Program-made: the position numbers and the translations under genes
Notes under the pieces: generated by a model
The model's database searches: none
The model's input: only the letters and a program-made list of their open reading frames with translations
Told to the model about the DNA's origin: nothing
In this document: one piece after another, positions 1-8,529 of the stretch
How the letters are laid out: every line of letters begins with the position of its first letter
Numbering within the stretch: position 1 is the first letter of the stretch
NCBI RefSeq assembly: GCF_026262505.1
Contig: NC_067207.1
Coordinates: 13,918,082 to 13,982,081 of the forward strand
Source: Trichomonas vaginalis G3
Lineage: Eukaryota > Parabasalia > Trichomonadida > Trichomonadidae
DNA length: 64,000 nt
Reading direction: 5' to 3'

Positions 1-335
1 TTTATACAACTGTCAATGACACAAGAGCAGAATGGTTTTGGTCGACAATGAAATATTGGTTTACATTTTTTGAACGCAGATAGTTTTTAATATCGTGATT
101 TGAAAGAACTTTCACAGTCAGATGTCAGTTTTGTTGGATGGTATTTGTCACGAATATTGTCAAAGCAGTTTTACATCTAAAATATTTTTGGACCTAATGG
201 TATGGCTTCACAGTATCTTGTGTTTTGACCAACAAATATTAGCCAGTATGGAGGTCCATCTTCTCTATACCTCGGAATGTTTTCCAAGATATCCATAAAC
301 CAAGCATTTGGTGTTGAACTAAAGATTTTTACCAT
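1..335 (-). pseudogene. Retroviral-type integrase (RVE), 5' part of gene, element A
   Basis: The minus strand encodes the N-terminal side of a Maverick integrase core, with stretches such as ENIPRYREDGPPYWLIFVGQ and an SDYES-type acidic region shared with the copy in element B. The family is an RNase H-fold DDE integrase that inserts the element. The rest of the gene lies left of the window. It is transcribed away from the pVI-like gene at 405, so the two are divergent across about 70 bp. The copy is partial and looks broken. The family assignment is firm because of the B copy and the Maverick context. Confidence 0.7.
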
Positions 336-404
336 GAGTGCTTTCTTTGTTGCCTTAGAAACATAGGGTCCTTGTTTGGATTCGTCATTTTTATCCTATA
401 AGAA

Positions 405-814
405 ATGGGTTTATTTGGCGCATTAGCAGGAGTTGCATCTAGATTTTTACCCGCAGTGGAAAATAGCCAGAGGTGTATTTGGAGTTGGAAGGAAGATTTG
501 AGTACATTAGGTATACTGAAAGAGAAAGCACAACCTATTATACAAACTGTACAGAAAGGTTGGGATGTAGCACGAGATGCAGCAAATCTTATTCCAAATC
601 CTGAAACAAGAGGAAAAGTTCAAGGATGGATGGACAATGTAGGAAGACAAGCAGGAAACTATATAACAAAGCAAATGACTACTATAACCAAGCAGGACAC
701 TATATGGACCAAGGTGAAAGATTCTTTAACAGAGGATATAACCATGCACAACAGTGGGTAAACAATAACAACCGCAACCACCTCAAACTTGGGGAATGTA
801 AAGTTTTTTACTGA
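405..814 (+). pseudogene. pVI-like amphipathic virion protein, element A
   Basis: The product begins with a glycine/alanine-rich amphipathic segment (MGLFGALAGVASRFLP) followed by a soluble tail rich in Gln, Asn and Tyr. A short N-terminal amphipathic helix of this kind resembles the membrane-lytic protein VI of adenoviruses and its counterparts in Mavericks, so a minor virion role is inferred and not proven by motif. Element B carries a homologue at 26160-26572. The copy looks broken, with about one disruption. It is followed closely by small genes that share one upstream box. Confidence 0.55.
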
Positions 815-820
815 GATGAA
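804..820 (+). promoter_or_regulatory. Conserved T-run/actgagatgaa box before start codon
   Basis: The string ttttttactgagatgaa sits directly against the ATG at 821. The same string precedes the next gene (977-995) and both homologues in element B (26565-26578, 26741-26753). It is identical in front of unrelated reading frames, so it is a strong candidate for a shared promoter or initiator box. Its role is inferred from position only. Confidence 0.5.
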
Positions 821-976
821 ATGAACAATACAGCATTGAGACAAATGGGTTCAAGATGGATTTGTCGATTCCAGCAGTTACACAACCACGTGTTTGTCAA
901 GTCCTCCCTATACCCTCAGGAAGTTTTAGACCGACTTAAAAAACCTAAACAACCAGTTGAAAACAAACCAAACTAA
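821..976 (+). CDS. Small conserved Maverick protein, 51 aa
   Basis: An open frame of 51 residues starts at ATG 821 right after the actgagatgaa box and ends at 974-976. The product is mixed-charge with a C-terminal Lys/Pro-rich tail (DRLKKPKQPVENKPN). A close relative lies at the same place in element B (26579-26734), so it is probably a real gene and not a chance frame. I do not recognise a domain. Its place between the pVI-like gene and the 996 gene suggests a small virion or assembly protein. Confidence 0.5.
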   Translation: MNNTALRQMGSRWICRFQQLHNHVFVKSSLYPQEVLDRLKKPKQPVENKPN

Positions 977-995
977 ATTTTTTTACTGAGATGAA
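977..995 (+). promoter_or_regulatory. Second copy of the actgagatgaa box
   Basis: T-run plus actgagatgaa abuts the ATG at 996. Compare 804-820 and the two copies in element B. Repetition in front of unrelated genes is the evidence. Confidence 0.5.
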
Positions 996-1581
996 ATGAC
1001 CGAAGAAGTTGAAACGGTAGATTTGACACCACAAACAAAAAGTTCAGAACCATTGTCAAAACCTGTCAAAGAACTTACAGATGAAGAGAAAAATTCAATA
1101 ATAGAAAGTGCCAGGTCTGGAAATACAAACCCTAACTATAAAGTCACTTTTCATAGAAATGGAACGGCTAGTATCTCAAAAAAGAAACAGACTCTCACAA
1201 ATAAAATATTGAAGTCTGAAGGAGCTTTCGAGACAACAGATGGAAAAGTTTACTTCACTGACCAACAGTTCATTATAGAACATCTCATTGACTTAGAGTC
1301 GAAATATTCTAAACTTTACAACAAACACAAAAAGTTGAAAGGAAAACAAAAACAAATGGCATATGATATTTATGAAGATGTTGACGACACAACTAAACCT
1401 GCAAGTGAGGTAAAGTCAGATGAACCGAAAAGTGACGAAAAAACCGATAGAAGAAGAGAAACCAAAAACTGAAGATAAACCAAAACCAAAGTTTAGTTTC
1501 CAAACTAAACCAAGTCAACCTTCATTAGCTGGTATGGGTTGGCGTCAAAGACTTATGGCAGCAGGTGGTTATGTAAAGTAA
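996..1581 (+). pseudogene. Conserved Maverick protein of unknown function with WRQRLMAAGGYVK tail
   Basis: The N-terminal part is acidic (MTEEVETVDLTPQ). The middle is charged and helix-prone with a predicted coiled coil, then comes a Lys/Glu/Pro-rich linker, and the C-terminus ends in a short hydrophobic segment GWRQRLMAAGGYVK. A homologue lies at 26754-27337 in element B with the same order of parts. The gene ends about 30 bp before the polymerase start. The copy looks broken, with about one disruption. I do not recognise the family. A structural or polymerase-linked role is possible from position only. Confidence 0.5.
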
Positions 1582-1582
1582 A

Positions 1583-1611
1583 GAAAAAAATATTTTTTTA
1601 TTTTTATAAAA
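1583..1611 (+). promoter_or_regulatory. AT-rich A-tract/T-tract upstream box of polymerase gene
   Basis: An A-run, tattttttt and ttttataaaa lie against the polymerase ATG at 1612. The same arrangement lies directly before the B polymerase (28079-28099), HNH genes, the SF3 helicase, the 304-residue gene and others in all three elements. It behaves like a common core promoter. This is inferred from recurrence. Confidence 0.5.
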
Positions 1612-3766
1612 ATGCCCCCATATAGAATGGATAGAAAATCTGCTAGAATAAAAGCAGAGTTAGAAAGATATGGTTGGAAAGTTTCGAAGAATTTTAAATA
1701 TAGGAAGGGAAGACCCATAAAAGTCTATGACAAATTGTCTGGTCTTCGCTACGAAATGGAATTGGAAACAGCACGCACAAATTATCCAAACAGACTAGAG
1801 AGGTTAGAAGAAGAACGTCTTATGGACATGCCTTTCAATGTTAATGAGCCACAGGTTGATGGACACGACGGCTTTGCCAGATTCTACTGGAAACATGACG
1901 AACAATTGCATCCTTTGAGAAGGAAAAAAGGAAAAGGTGAAGACGCACATGCTCCCATGGAAAGAACAAGATATGCATATGAGAAGTACCGTGAAGTTAG
2001 AAGTCAAATTACATCTGGTCGAACCTTTACAGTAAACTTTGACGAAGGAAAGAACAAAGAAGGCTTCATGGGTGTACTTGCTGCCATACAAGACGGAAAT
2101 AAGAAAGGACACAATCTCAGATTGACCATAACGGATTTGGATGGTCACATTTACTATGCAAATGGCAATGAACAAACAGCTGCAAAACTTCTTGACGCTT
2201 TCAAGACTACAAAGAGAGAACAAATGGTTGACTCCGACTCAGACATTTTGAATGCAATTGAAGGAATTGCAAGTGTCAAGTTCGAATGGTACCAACCTAA
2301 CCCTCAAGCAGTCAGACAACATGCTGGATACTTCCCGTTCAGAAATAAGTCTGACATTGACTTGACAAGGTATGGAATTTACAATTCAATTGAAAAAATT
2401 GTCAACGAACCTTGCATTCTTACATGTCTCAGGAACTCTGGTCTTGTTACAGATGAGAAGATGAAGTATCTTGAGTCATGTGTGAAGACAAGGTACATTC
2501 TCAGAGGTCAATTGACAAAGATTGCACCGTTGGCAAATGTGAATATCCGAGTCAACATACCTACAGCTAAAGGTTCTTCACATGACGACTATGTTGTTGA
2601 CAAAGACTTACCATGGTTGAAGATTGTACTTGTCCACAACCCACTTCATGTTGAACGAAAGTCTTACAAACCCATTGTTCGGAAAAGGCAAGTGCAACAT
2701 TGTCAGAGCTGTTAACATTCTTTTCGAGAAAGGTTTGTTGGAACCGATTCCAGATGACAAGCTGACAGAAAGTTTTGTACCAAAAGACGAAACAAACTTT
2801 TCACTGTTAGCAAGACCAAAAGTTGTTCCAGACAAAGTTCTAGTACAAAAGAAGTACACAGTTCCAAAAGGAGTTGGATTGTTCGGATACCAACCTGAAC
2901 CAGAAGAACTTCCAATGAGGTTGCAAGAACTTCAAGATGCTATAAACAAACTCCCATTGAGACATCCAATCGACGTCAAATTGTATTGGAGAGCATCAGA
3001 GTTAGGTCAGAAGGTTTTATATGAAACAGGTTGCTTCGACGATGTTTATGAGATAACAGGAGAAGTTTCTCAGAAGATAAGAGACTCGCTTGAATTTCCA
3101 AAAACTGGTCCGATTGGATGCGATAAGTTCGACTCAGATGAAAAAATATACTATGTCGACCTTAACGCCGCATACATGAGGTTCGTCCAATATATCCCGA
3201 CTGGAATTCCAAACGAAGATGGTGAGTTCCCAGGAAGGAACTATACAGTTGGAAAAGTCATACAACAACTGTATGATATTAGGAAAGCTTCAAACCCCAA
3301 ACTTGCAATGACATTAAAATTGCTTATGAATTCGACATGGGGGTATTCCATTAAAAAACCTCAAGAGATGAAGAGTAAACATTATGAGAAGGTCGACAAC
3401 TTTGTTGAAAGGTTTTCTCCTTTTGTTTTGAAATACGAATTTACCGAAGGTGAAAGTGGCTTAGTAACCACATTAAAACCTATTGTCGAACATTGGTCTT
3501 ACCCTCAGTTCGCAAAAGCAGTCCTTGACGAGTACAACAAATTCTTCTCCGAAGTCAAATCCAAAGTCAAGGTTTACTATGAGAACATCGACGCACTCAT
3601 GACGAACGAAGAAGGGTACAACAAACTCATTGAAATGGGCATGGTCGGTGAAAAGATGGGTCAATTCAAATTGGACAAAATTTTCACCGAAGTTCATGTA
3701 ATATCGAAAAGGAAGTACTGGGGTGTTAAAGAAGATGGTGAAATAGTTAAACATTGCATGAAATAA
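1612..3766 (+). pseudogene. polB: Protein-primed family B DNA polymerase, element A copy
   Basis: Homologue of the whole copy at 28100-30253. Visible parts: a basic N-terminal region, an OTU-like 'LTCLRNSG...TRYILR' region seen in many Maverick and giant-virus polymerases, then palm motifs A (VDLNAAYMRF), B (LKLLMNSTWGYSIK) and a C-like YYENIDALM stretch. The enzyme would replicate the element from protein-primed ends. The product is about 720 residues, short for a Polinton polymerase, with no clear 3'-5' exonuclease block seen in either copy. The copy is broken, with about one disruption. No HNH genes flank it here, unlike in B. Confidence 0.85.
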
Positions 3767-3899
3767 AAAATTTTTATTCGAATTTGAATCGGACAGGTCG
3801 AGTTACACCATTCTTGGTCTCAAACTCATATATAACCTGTTTGTCTGTATTTTCGTCGACTATGGCACGAGACACGAACATTGACCAAACGGACAAAAA

Positions 3900-4175
3900 G
3901 TGTCATTTCGGATGGTCAAGCAGCCAATCGCATTCGAGCACTTCGAAGAAGCCTTACGTTCCAAGGAAGAGGGTGTCTGGTGCAAGGGAGAGGTCATGAG
4001 ACTCTACGAGCAGTACATCCTCAATGCCTGGGAGGACAAATCGTCCTTGGATTGGCAAATCTACCAACTCCTCTGGGACGACCTCCTACGCAACTGGGAT
4101 GACGAAAGAGTCCAATTCAAAGGTCGGGAACTAATTTTGCAAATTGACCTTAATTTCACATACTTATCCAAATAA
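3900..4175 (+). CDS. Small orphan protein, 91 aa
   Basis: Of three overlapping frames at 3754-4175, this one has the most protein-like composition, rich in Trp, Glu and Leu (for example NAWEDKSSLDWQIYQLLWDD), and runs the whole interval. I do not recognise the family and see no copy in B or C. It is followed by an A/T-rich gap and the convergent HNH gene at 4225. The start is uncertain because an ATG at 3862 opens a competing frame. Confidence 0.4.
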   Translation: MSFRMVKQPIAFEHFEEALRSKEEGVWCKGEVMRLYEQYILNAWEDKSSLDWQIYQLLWDDLLRNWDDERVQFKGRELILQIDLNFTYLSK

Positions 4176-4224
4176 ACACCTAAATTTACTTGGGGTTTCC
4201 CCCTAAAATAAAATTTTTTTACTC

Positions 4225-4920
4225 TTAGAACCACTCGAGGTTCTCCTTACGGTTGTTGAGCTTGTCACCGTCAATGTGTCTGACCTTCGTCTTCTTGTTT
4301 GGATTTGGAACCCATTGCATACCGACAAGCCTTCCCATGGAAATTGTACCGTAATTTCGAAGGGTAAGGGTCAAGTGTCCCAAGTTGTTGAGGACTGGGG
4401 TAAGAACCTTGCCGGTCTCCTTGTTGCGGATTTTGTATGGGTAGGGTTGGGAAATTTCATAACTGTCATCGGCAACAAGGGTTGCCCAAACTTCCTTTTC
4501 TTCGTGTTTCTCTTCTTCTTCCTCTTCTTCTTCGTGTTCCTCTTCTTCCTCGAAAATTCCTTCTTCAATTTGGTGCTCACGAATTACGGTGTTGCATGTT
4601 CTGTCCTTTCCGAGTACCTTCCAGATGGCATCTATCTCTTCGAAGAAACGGTAGATGAGTCTGGCAAGGTCTCGGTTCTCTCTCGCGTAAATGCGCAAGG
4701 TTTCCGTCAAATCATTCAGGACTTTCTCATTGGAAGCTTGGTTCATGAGGAACTCACCTTTAAGTCCCTTCATCTCTTCCATAAGACTACTTTGGAGAGT
4801 CTTAACGGTGTTTGTCAGATGAGCTTTCAAATTCAAAATTTGAATTTGAACTGGGCGCTTGTCTGGCAACATTGAAAGGACATCTGCCATTGTGTTCGGC
4901 TTCGGTGCTTGTTCGGACAT
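4225..4920 (-). CDS. Coiled-coil protein with C-terminal HNH-type endonuclease segment, 231 aa
   Basis: Residues 1-110 are helical with heptad-like spacing. Residues about 120-150 form a long Glu-rich acidic run. The C-terminal third carries an NUMOD/HNH_3-like stretch ending VRHIDGDKLNNRKENLEWF, the metal-binding HNH signature of homing-type nucleases. It looks whole. The same kind of C-terminal fold is found in the HNH genes of B and C but without this coiled-coil body, so it may be a domain fusion. It is probably a nicking or homing nuclease, or a DNA-binding derivative, acting in the host nucleus or in replication sites. It sits head-to-tail with the gene at 4953. Confidence 0.6.
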   Translation of the reverse strand: MSEQAPKPNTMADVLSMLPDKRPVQIQILNLKAHLTNTVKTLQSSLMEEMKGLKGEFLMNQASNEKVLNDLTETLRIYARENRDLARLIYRFFEEIDAIWKVLGKDRTCNTVIREHQIEEGIFEEEEEHEEEEEEEEKHEEKEVWATLVADDSYEISQPYPYKIRNKETGKVLTPVLNNLGHLTLTLRNYGTISMGRLVGMQWVPNPNKKTKVRHIDGDKLNNRKENLEWF

Positions 4921-4952
4921 CGAAAAAATGAAGTGGTTTGAGAATGACGGTT

Positions 4953-5537
4953 TTACTTCAAAAAGCTTGTTATGACGGTTAAGTCATACAACAAGTTTAA
5001 AATAATATCTTGTTCTTCTTCTGAACGTTTGTTGTCTCTTCCGATAAAAGTTTGGAACATGAGAACCAAAAAACGTTTTTTGAGATTGCGGAAGAGTTCA
5101 GGCAAACGTTCATATTCTGGATATGTTGGGAGCAGTTCAAAACATCTGAGCTGACTTTCGGACAAAATTGGGACAATGTCAGAAAATTCATCTTTGGTCG
5201 GACTGCTTGAAGGTAAGTCCCTTACATGTAAGTAGCTCTGGTAAAGTCTTCTCATTTCTGCTAACTTCTGGAGTATAGCTTCGTAATTTAAGAGTTTTAA
5301 TTTTAATTGTCTTATTCCACTCTTTACTTCTAAACGGTAACTATCCATGAGGTCAAGAGTAGCTTTGGTAGCTTTAAGTGGAGCTATCTGTTCCTTGACT
5401 TGTGCAATTTTGGTTGCAATTGTGGTTTGAGCTCCTTCAAGTTCGCCGTCTATGTCGTTCTCAACGCCTTCAACCATGGCTTGAAACTCTTCATCGGTCC
5501 ATTGAGATTGGTGTGGGACGAATTTAACTTGCTTCAT
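4953..5537 (-). CDS. Coiled-coil protein of unknown function, 194 aa
   Basis: An open frame of 194 residues with a long helical middle (roughly 40-110, many Lys/Leu/Glu) and a C-terminal part rich in Leu and aromatic residues. It is co-oriented with the HNH gene downstream (33 bp gap) and the gene at 5565 upstream, so the three may form one transcription group. No homologue is seen in B or C. I do not recognise a family. Confidence 0.5.
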   Translation of the reverse strand: MKQVKFVPHQSQWTDEEFQAMVEGVENDIDGELEGAQTTIATKIAQVKEQIAPLKATKATLDLMDSYRLEVKSGIRQLKLKLLNYEAILQKLAEMRRLYQSYLHVRDLPSSSPTKDEFSDIVPILSESQLRCFELLPTYPEYERLPELFRNLKKRFLVLMFQTFIGRDNKRSEEEQDIILNLLYDLTVITSFLK

Positions 5538-5564
5538 TCAAAAAATGAAAAAAAATGTTTTTAC

Positions 5565-5954
5565 TCAAAACGTTAAGGTTGACTGAACTGGTTGGATGTC
5601 GCCTTCACAGGTTATGTAGAACGGCTGACCCGAGAAGTGAAGGAGAGACTGAATTGCCAATTTCATATGGGGTAGGGGGTTCTCCTTGTTTGGTATTTTT
5701 ATCCAAGGACGTTTGTTTAGGAACTTAACAAGAGCTTCTCTTTTGGCGTCCTTTATGCCATCGTAGGCTGTCCCGTCTGGTATTTGAATTGGAATTCCAG
5801 TCGAAGTCTCGAGCTGAAGTGTAGACCTTCCAGAAATAGTGGTGAACTTGACCTTGGGCTTCATTACCCTGCGCAAGTACTGCTTAACAACTTCATTTAT
5901 CTCTATAAGGTAAATTGCCTCGTCAAATCCTTCTGGTATTCCGAGTCCTTCCAT
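5565..5954 (-). CDS. Conserved accessory protein, about 129 aa
   Basis: The start is taken at ATG 5954 (MEGLGIPEG); the frame continues upstream only as translated hairpin array. The core DEAIYLIEINEVVKQYL is shared with the gene at 31896-32255 in element B, which also shares the TGIPIQIP motif and an AL.KF...PWI..PN block. Only the 5' end survives near 35140 and 58440. Function unknown. It is transcribed away from the proline-rich gene at 6204 with the 22-bp array between them. Confidence 0.55.
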   Translation of the reverse strand: MEGLGIPEGFDEAIYLIEINEVVKQYLRRVMKPKVKFTTISGRSTLQLETSTGIPIQIPDGTAYDGIKDAKREALVKFLNKRPWIKIPNKENPLPHMKLAIQSLLHFSGQPFYITCEGDIQPVQSTLTF

Positions 5955-6195
5955 CCGACAGGAAAATATTTTCCCGACAACTGGAAAAAATTTTCCTTCC
6001 GACAGGAAGGACTCTTCCAGTTGTCCGTCCGTAAACCATTCAAATTTTCGAAAATTGAGAACTTTTGGTCGAACTTCAGAAAAAGTTTTTCCTTCCGACA
6101 GGAAAATTTTTCCTTCCAACAGGAAAAGTTTTTTCTTCCAACAGGAAAGGTTTTTCCTTCCGACAGGAAAGGTTTTTCCTTCCGACGGTTAAGCC
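5955..6195. repeat. 22-bp hairpin minisatellite between divergent genes (type 1)
   Basis: Tandem units of 22 bp built on tttccgacaggaaa, a stem-loop with arms TTTCC/GGAAA and loop GACA. A non-repeat segment (about 6018-6090) interrupts the array and contains its own palindrome around ttttcgaaaa. Because 22 is not a multiple of three, the units pass through all frames and give misleading LPTGKVF/LSDRKSF/FRQEKFF peptides. Relatives of the same type lie at 35165-35515 and 58048-58420. A type 2 array with different bases occupies the equivalent place at 32256-32600. Confidence 0.85.
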
Positions 6196-6203
6196 ACAAA
6201 CAG

Positions 6204-6827
6204 ATGTCCGACGTACCACCAACCGAGCCCATTCCCAAACCAGAGGAACCTAAAGCACCAGCCCCTGCACCTCAGCAACCTCAGTTCCAGCAAGTCCCTC
6301 CACCAAATTACTACCAATTTCCACCTCAAGGTTACTACCTACCACAAGGCTTCCCGAACTACCCTCCTCCTCAGCCTATGCCTTACTTCCCCAACCCTTG
6401 GATGTTTATGCAAAACCCTGCCCCACAATTCCAATCTCAATCCAAGAGAGACCAAGAGTTCGAGGAAGGTCTGAACCGCTTACGCAAAGAGTATGCTACT
6501 ACCCCAATGGAAGAAGACAGGCTTTCAGTCTCTTCCCTAAAGTCGACCGATTCGACTCGTACCACAGATTCGGTTCGTGACCGTGAAGACTACCTCAAGC
6601 AGTCTGAGAGACTCTTCATCCTACAACCATTTACAGTTGGAGCTCTCAAGAACATGCGCAATTACGAAGGTCAGACACCAGCTGGAGACCGCAAAACAGA
6701 CGTACTCGCAAGAGCAGTCCAACTGGTCAAGACAAAGACGGAGATAGTGACTTCATTCTTGCAGCTTGCCCATACAAGTAAAAAAATAAACAATTACGAG
6801 TTAAACTTTTTACTCTTTCTTTTCTGA
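6204..6827 (+). CDS. Proline-rich accessory protein, 207 aa
   Basis: The start is at ATG 6204, directly after the hairpin array. Residues 5-85 are Pro/Gln/Tyr-rich (PPPNYYQFPPQGYYLPQGF-type). The C-terminal half is charged and Ser/Thr-rich with a helical segment. It looks whole. Only the first dozens of codons survive in B (near 32614 and 35524) and C (near 58020), always attached to a hairpin array. The family is not recognised. The N-terminus looks like an assembly or condensate-type linker, but this is inference. Its 3' end overlaps the tiny minus-strand gene at 6810-7009. Confidence 0.5.
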   Translation: MSDVPPTEPIPKPEEPKAPAPAPQQPQFQQVPPPNYYQFPPQGYYLPQGFPNYPPPQPMPYFPNPWMFMQNPAPQFQSQSKRDQEFEEGLNRLRKEYATTPMEEDRLSVSSLKSTDSTRTTDSVRDREDYLKQSERLFILQPFTVGALKNMRNYEGQTPAGDRKTDVLARAVQLVKTKTEIVTSFLQLAHTSKKINNYELNFLLFLF

Positions 6828-7009
6828 GTTGTTTAGAGCTGGTTTCTCTTGTAGAAACCTTTCGTACTCTTCCATGGTCATGTAATTGCGAATTTGGTAC
6901 GCAATTCCAGGTTCGTTGTTTTTGAACCTTACGTATGTAACGCTTCCATCTCCTCAGGGAAGTAAGCTGCTAACATCTGACCAAGTTTTCTCGGTGACTC
7001 GGAGCTCAT
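6810..7009 (-). pseudogene. Small accessory gene remnant (MSSESPRKLGQ...)
   Basis: The minus strand from ATG 7009 encodes MSSESPRKLGQMLAAYFPEE and a further protein-like stretch containing MTMEEYERFLQEKPALNNSE, ending at 6810-6812. It looks broken, with about one disruption. No copy is seen in B or C. It is convergent with the proline-rich gene and co-oriented with the 7062 gene. Function unknown. Confidence 0.35.
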
Positions 7010-7044
7010 TAAAAATGTCACTTTTTAAACGTTAAGTTTTTAGT

Positions 7045-7085
7045 CTTATTTTACCCTTTGTTTACCCTTTGTTTACCCTTTGTTT
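7045..7085. repeat. Short tandem repeat tttaccctttg
   Basis: Four adjacent 11-12 bp units of accctttgttt at the 3' end of the small minus-strand gene. The repeat includes its stop codon region. Confidence 0.7.
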
Positions 7086-7256
7086 GTCAAGGTAGTATTG
7101 GAGTGCAATTTCTCCAAATTCTCTGTGTCGGAGTTCTTCAGCATTTTCCAAGGTGTACCTGGAGAACTCAAAGAAGTTGTCAAGAACATACTGCCATGCT
7201 GCTCTTCTGAGTTCGTCGGTATTTTGGAAGTGTTGCACCTTCGAGTCTTCGGACAT
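7062..7256 (-). CDS. Small acidic accessory protein, 64 aa
   Basis: An open frame starts at 7256 (MSEDSKVQHFQNTDELRRAA) and is rich in Glu and aromatic residues. It ends inside the tttaccctttg repeat. I see no homologue in the window and recognise no family. It lies just outside the left palindromic repeat that bounds the 304-residue gene. Confidence 0.4.
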   Translation of the reverse strand: MSEDSKVQHFQNTDELRRAAWQYVLDNFFEFSRYTLENAEELRHREFGEIALQYYLDKQRVNKG

Positions 7257-7282
7257 GAAAAAAATGACACTTTTTCAGCAAA

Positions 7283-7348
7283 AATAATGTTTATGTTAGA
7301 ATGTTAGATCTAACATGTTTTCTAACACGTTTTCTAACATGGTCTAAA
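7283..7348. repeat. Left AGATCT-palindrome inverted repeat (gttagatctaac type)
   Basis: The core palindrome tgttagatctaaca lies at 7302-7315 and is followed by two tgttttctaaca-like half units. About 60 bp here is the reverse complement of 8356-8412, with a single mismatch noticed, so the two copies bracket the gene at 7435-8349. Confidence 0.85.
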
Positions 7349-7434
7349 ACTCTTGAATTTTCATGAGTTTTCCCGAAATAAAAAATAAAGTTGGTTTTTT
7401 TAAAAAAATATTTTTTTATTTTTATTGTAAGAAC

Positions 7435-8349
7435 ATGTTAGCAACTACAGCACTAAACTCGTTAGTCATGAATCCAACATCTATGTTAGTAGAAATGAAA
7501 AGCTTCATTCCTTCTTCATATACTTTCGAAACAAAAATCCAGAAGATAAAGCAAGAACTTTTAACAAGTAATTTAGACTGTAGTGCGAAAGATGAAACAA
7601 ATGAACAGTATCTTTATGAAATGCAGGACATTATTGACCATTTACCCAAATTGCCTGAAATCCAACAACAAAAACTAACCATTCCCGAATTTGACGAAAT
7701 AGAAGTCAAAGCAACTGACTCAGTAGAAATAAAGAAGTTCATACGAAAGGTAAATTATGAATTCCTTGGTTTTCATTGCAACCACAAAGTCATGGACAAA
7801 GATTGCGACATGGTATATAAGAACATCTCTGACCTTTACAAATCCGAAGAATTTAAGACCTACGACAACTTTGTTTCGTTAGTTGCAAAATGTGTTTGGG
7901 AAATAAGAGATAAAGATAGTAGGGGTAAGGTATGGAACGAACAAATAAAACCCGCTATGTTCGAGATGAAGAAAACCATTGACGCCTTGGTTGTTTTAGC
8001 AGGTAAGGTTTCAGAATATAACGCAAAAATGAACCCGCAATGTTCAAAATGTAAAGCAGCAATGAGGAAATATAACTACTCCGTCAAAGAGATAGAACGT
8101 ATGCGAAACGACTATGCAGATTTAAAGAAAGAAGCAGAAAAACCAGCAGAAGATAAAATGAACATGTTAGAATTTCTGAACAAAAACTATCCAACTGCTG
8201 ACGATTTCCTTCTATCTGACGTCAAGAAGAAGTATAAAGAAACTTTCGGTATCGTTAAAACTTTTGACATCCTTCGTGAAGAAATAGAAGCTACGAAATT
8301 GTTTAGAGTCATGAACCATCGCAACATATACCATGTAAAACGCTTGTAA
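7435..8349 (+). CDS. Conserved cargo protein of 304 aa flanked by inverted repeats
   Basis: Start MLATTALNSLVMNPTSML; it looks whole. The N-terminal half is acidic with a conserved HCNHKVMDKDCDMVYKN block. The middle has a CSKC motif (MNPQCSKCKAAMRKYNYS) that with the preceding His/Cys residues could bind zinc. The C-terminus is helical and Lys-rich. The other copies (32777-33691, 60622-61536) are whole and near-identical, making this the best-preserved accessory gene. All three are bracketed by AGATCT-centred inverted repeats. The family is not recognised. Preservation and repeat flanking suggest it matters to the cassette or to the element. Confidence 0.75.
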   Translation: MLATTALNSLVMNPTSMLVEMKSFIPSSYTFETKIQKIKQELLTSNLDCSAKDETNEQYLYEMQDIIDHLPKLPEIQQQKLTIPEFDEIEVKATDSVEIKKFIRKVNYEFLGFHCNHKVMDKDCDMVYKNISDLYKSEEFKTYDNFVSLVAKCVWEIRDKDSRGKVWNEQIKPAMFEMKKTIDALVVLAGKVSEYNAKMNPQCSKCKAAMRKYNYSVKEIERMRNDYADLKKEAEKPAEDKMNMLEFLNKNYPTADDFLLSDVKKKYKETFGIVKTFDILREEIEATKLFRVMNHRNIYHVKRL

Positions 8350-8353
8350 ATAG

Positions 8354-8412
8354 TTATGTTAGAAAACATGTTAGAAAACATGTTAGATCTAACATTCTAA
8401 CATAAACATTAT
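8354..8412. repeat. Right AGATCT-palindrome inverted repeat (gttagatctaac type)
   Basis: The core tgttagatctaaca lies at 8381-8394, preceded by repeated tgttagaaaaca units. It is the reverse complement of 7283-7348. It starts within a few bases of the stop codon of the 304-residue gene. Confidence 0.85.
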
Positions 8413-8419
8413 TTTTATT

Positions 8420-8529
8420 GAATTCCGTATGAAATTTCATGAATTTCCTCATATGCTTGCTTCCCTCGGAAAACCGAGAGAAGAACAGCGAGTAGTGAAA
8501 AAACCCTGGTCGCCAAAACTCTTTATTTT
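8420..8529. repeat. Fragment of KilA-N gene and hairpin-frame repeat
   Basis: The stretch around 8438-8470 matches the EFPHMFAT part of the KilA-N gene at 58493-59299, and is followed by a gcgagtag...ggtcgc hairpin-like frame seen again at 34281-34310. It lies at the junction of the cassette and the ATPase gene. Confidence 0.5.

Larger units (their letters stand above)
3767..8529. other. Accessory (cargo) region of element A
   Basis: The interval between polymerase and packaging ATPase holds genes not present, or only as remnants, at the same place in B and C: a small orphan, a coiled-coil HNH protein, a coiled-coil protein, a gene pair facing away from a 22-bp hairpin array, two tiny genes and the palindrome-flanked 304-residue gene. 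B (30254-35615) and C (57941-63972 visible) use the same slot for other gene sets. Confidence 0.7.

Noticed and set aside
5784-6200. Long frames of LPTGKVF/LSDRKSF/FRQEKFF repeats over the type 1 arrays, also at 35136-35711 and 57845-58453
   Set aside because: They are open on both strands and in several frames because the 22-bp unit rotates through all frames. This is repeat DNA, not protein.
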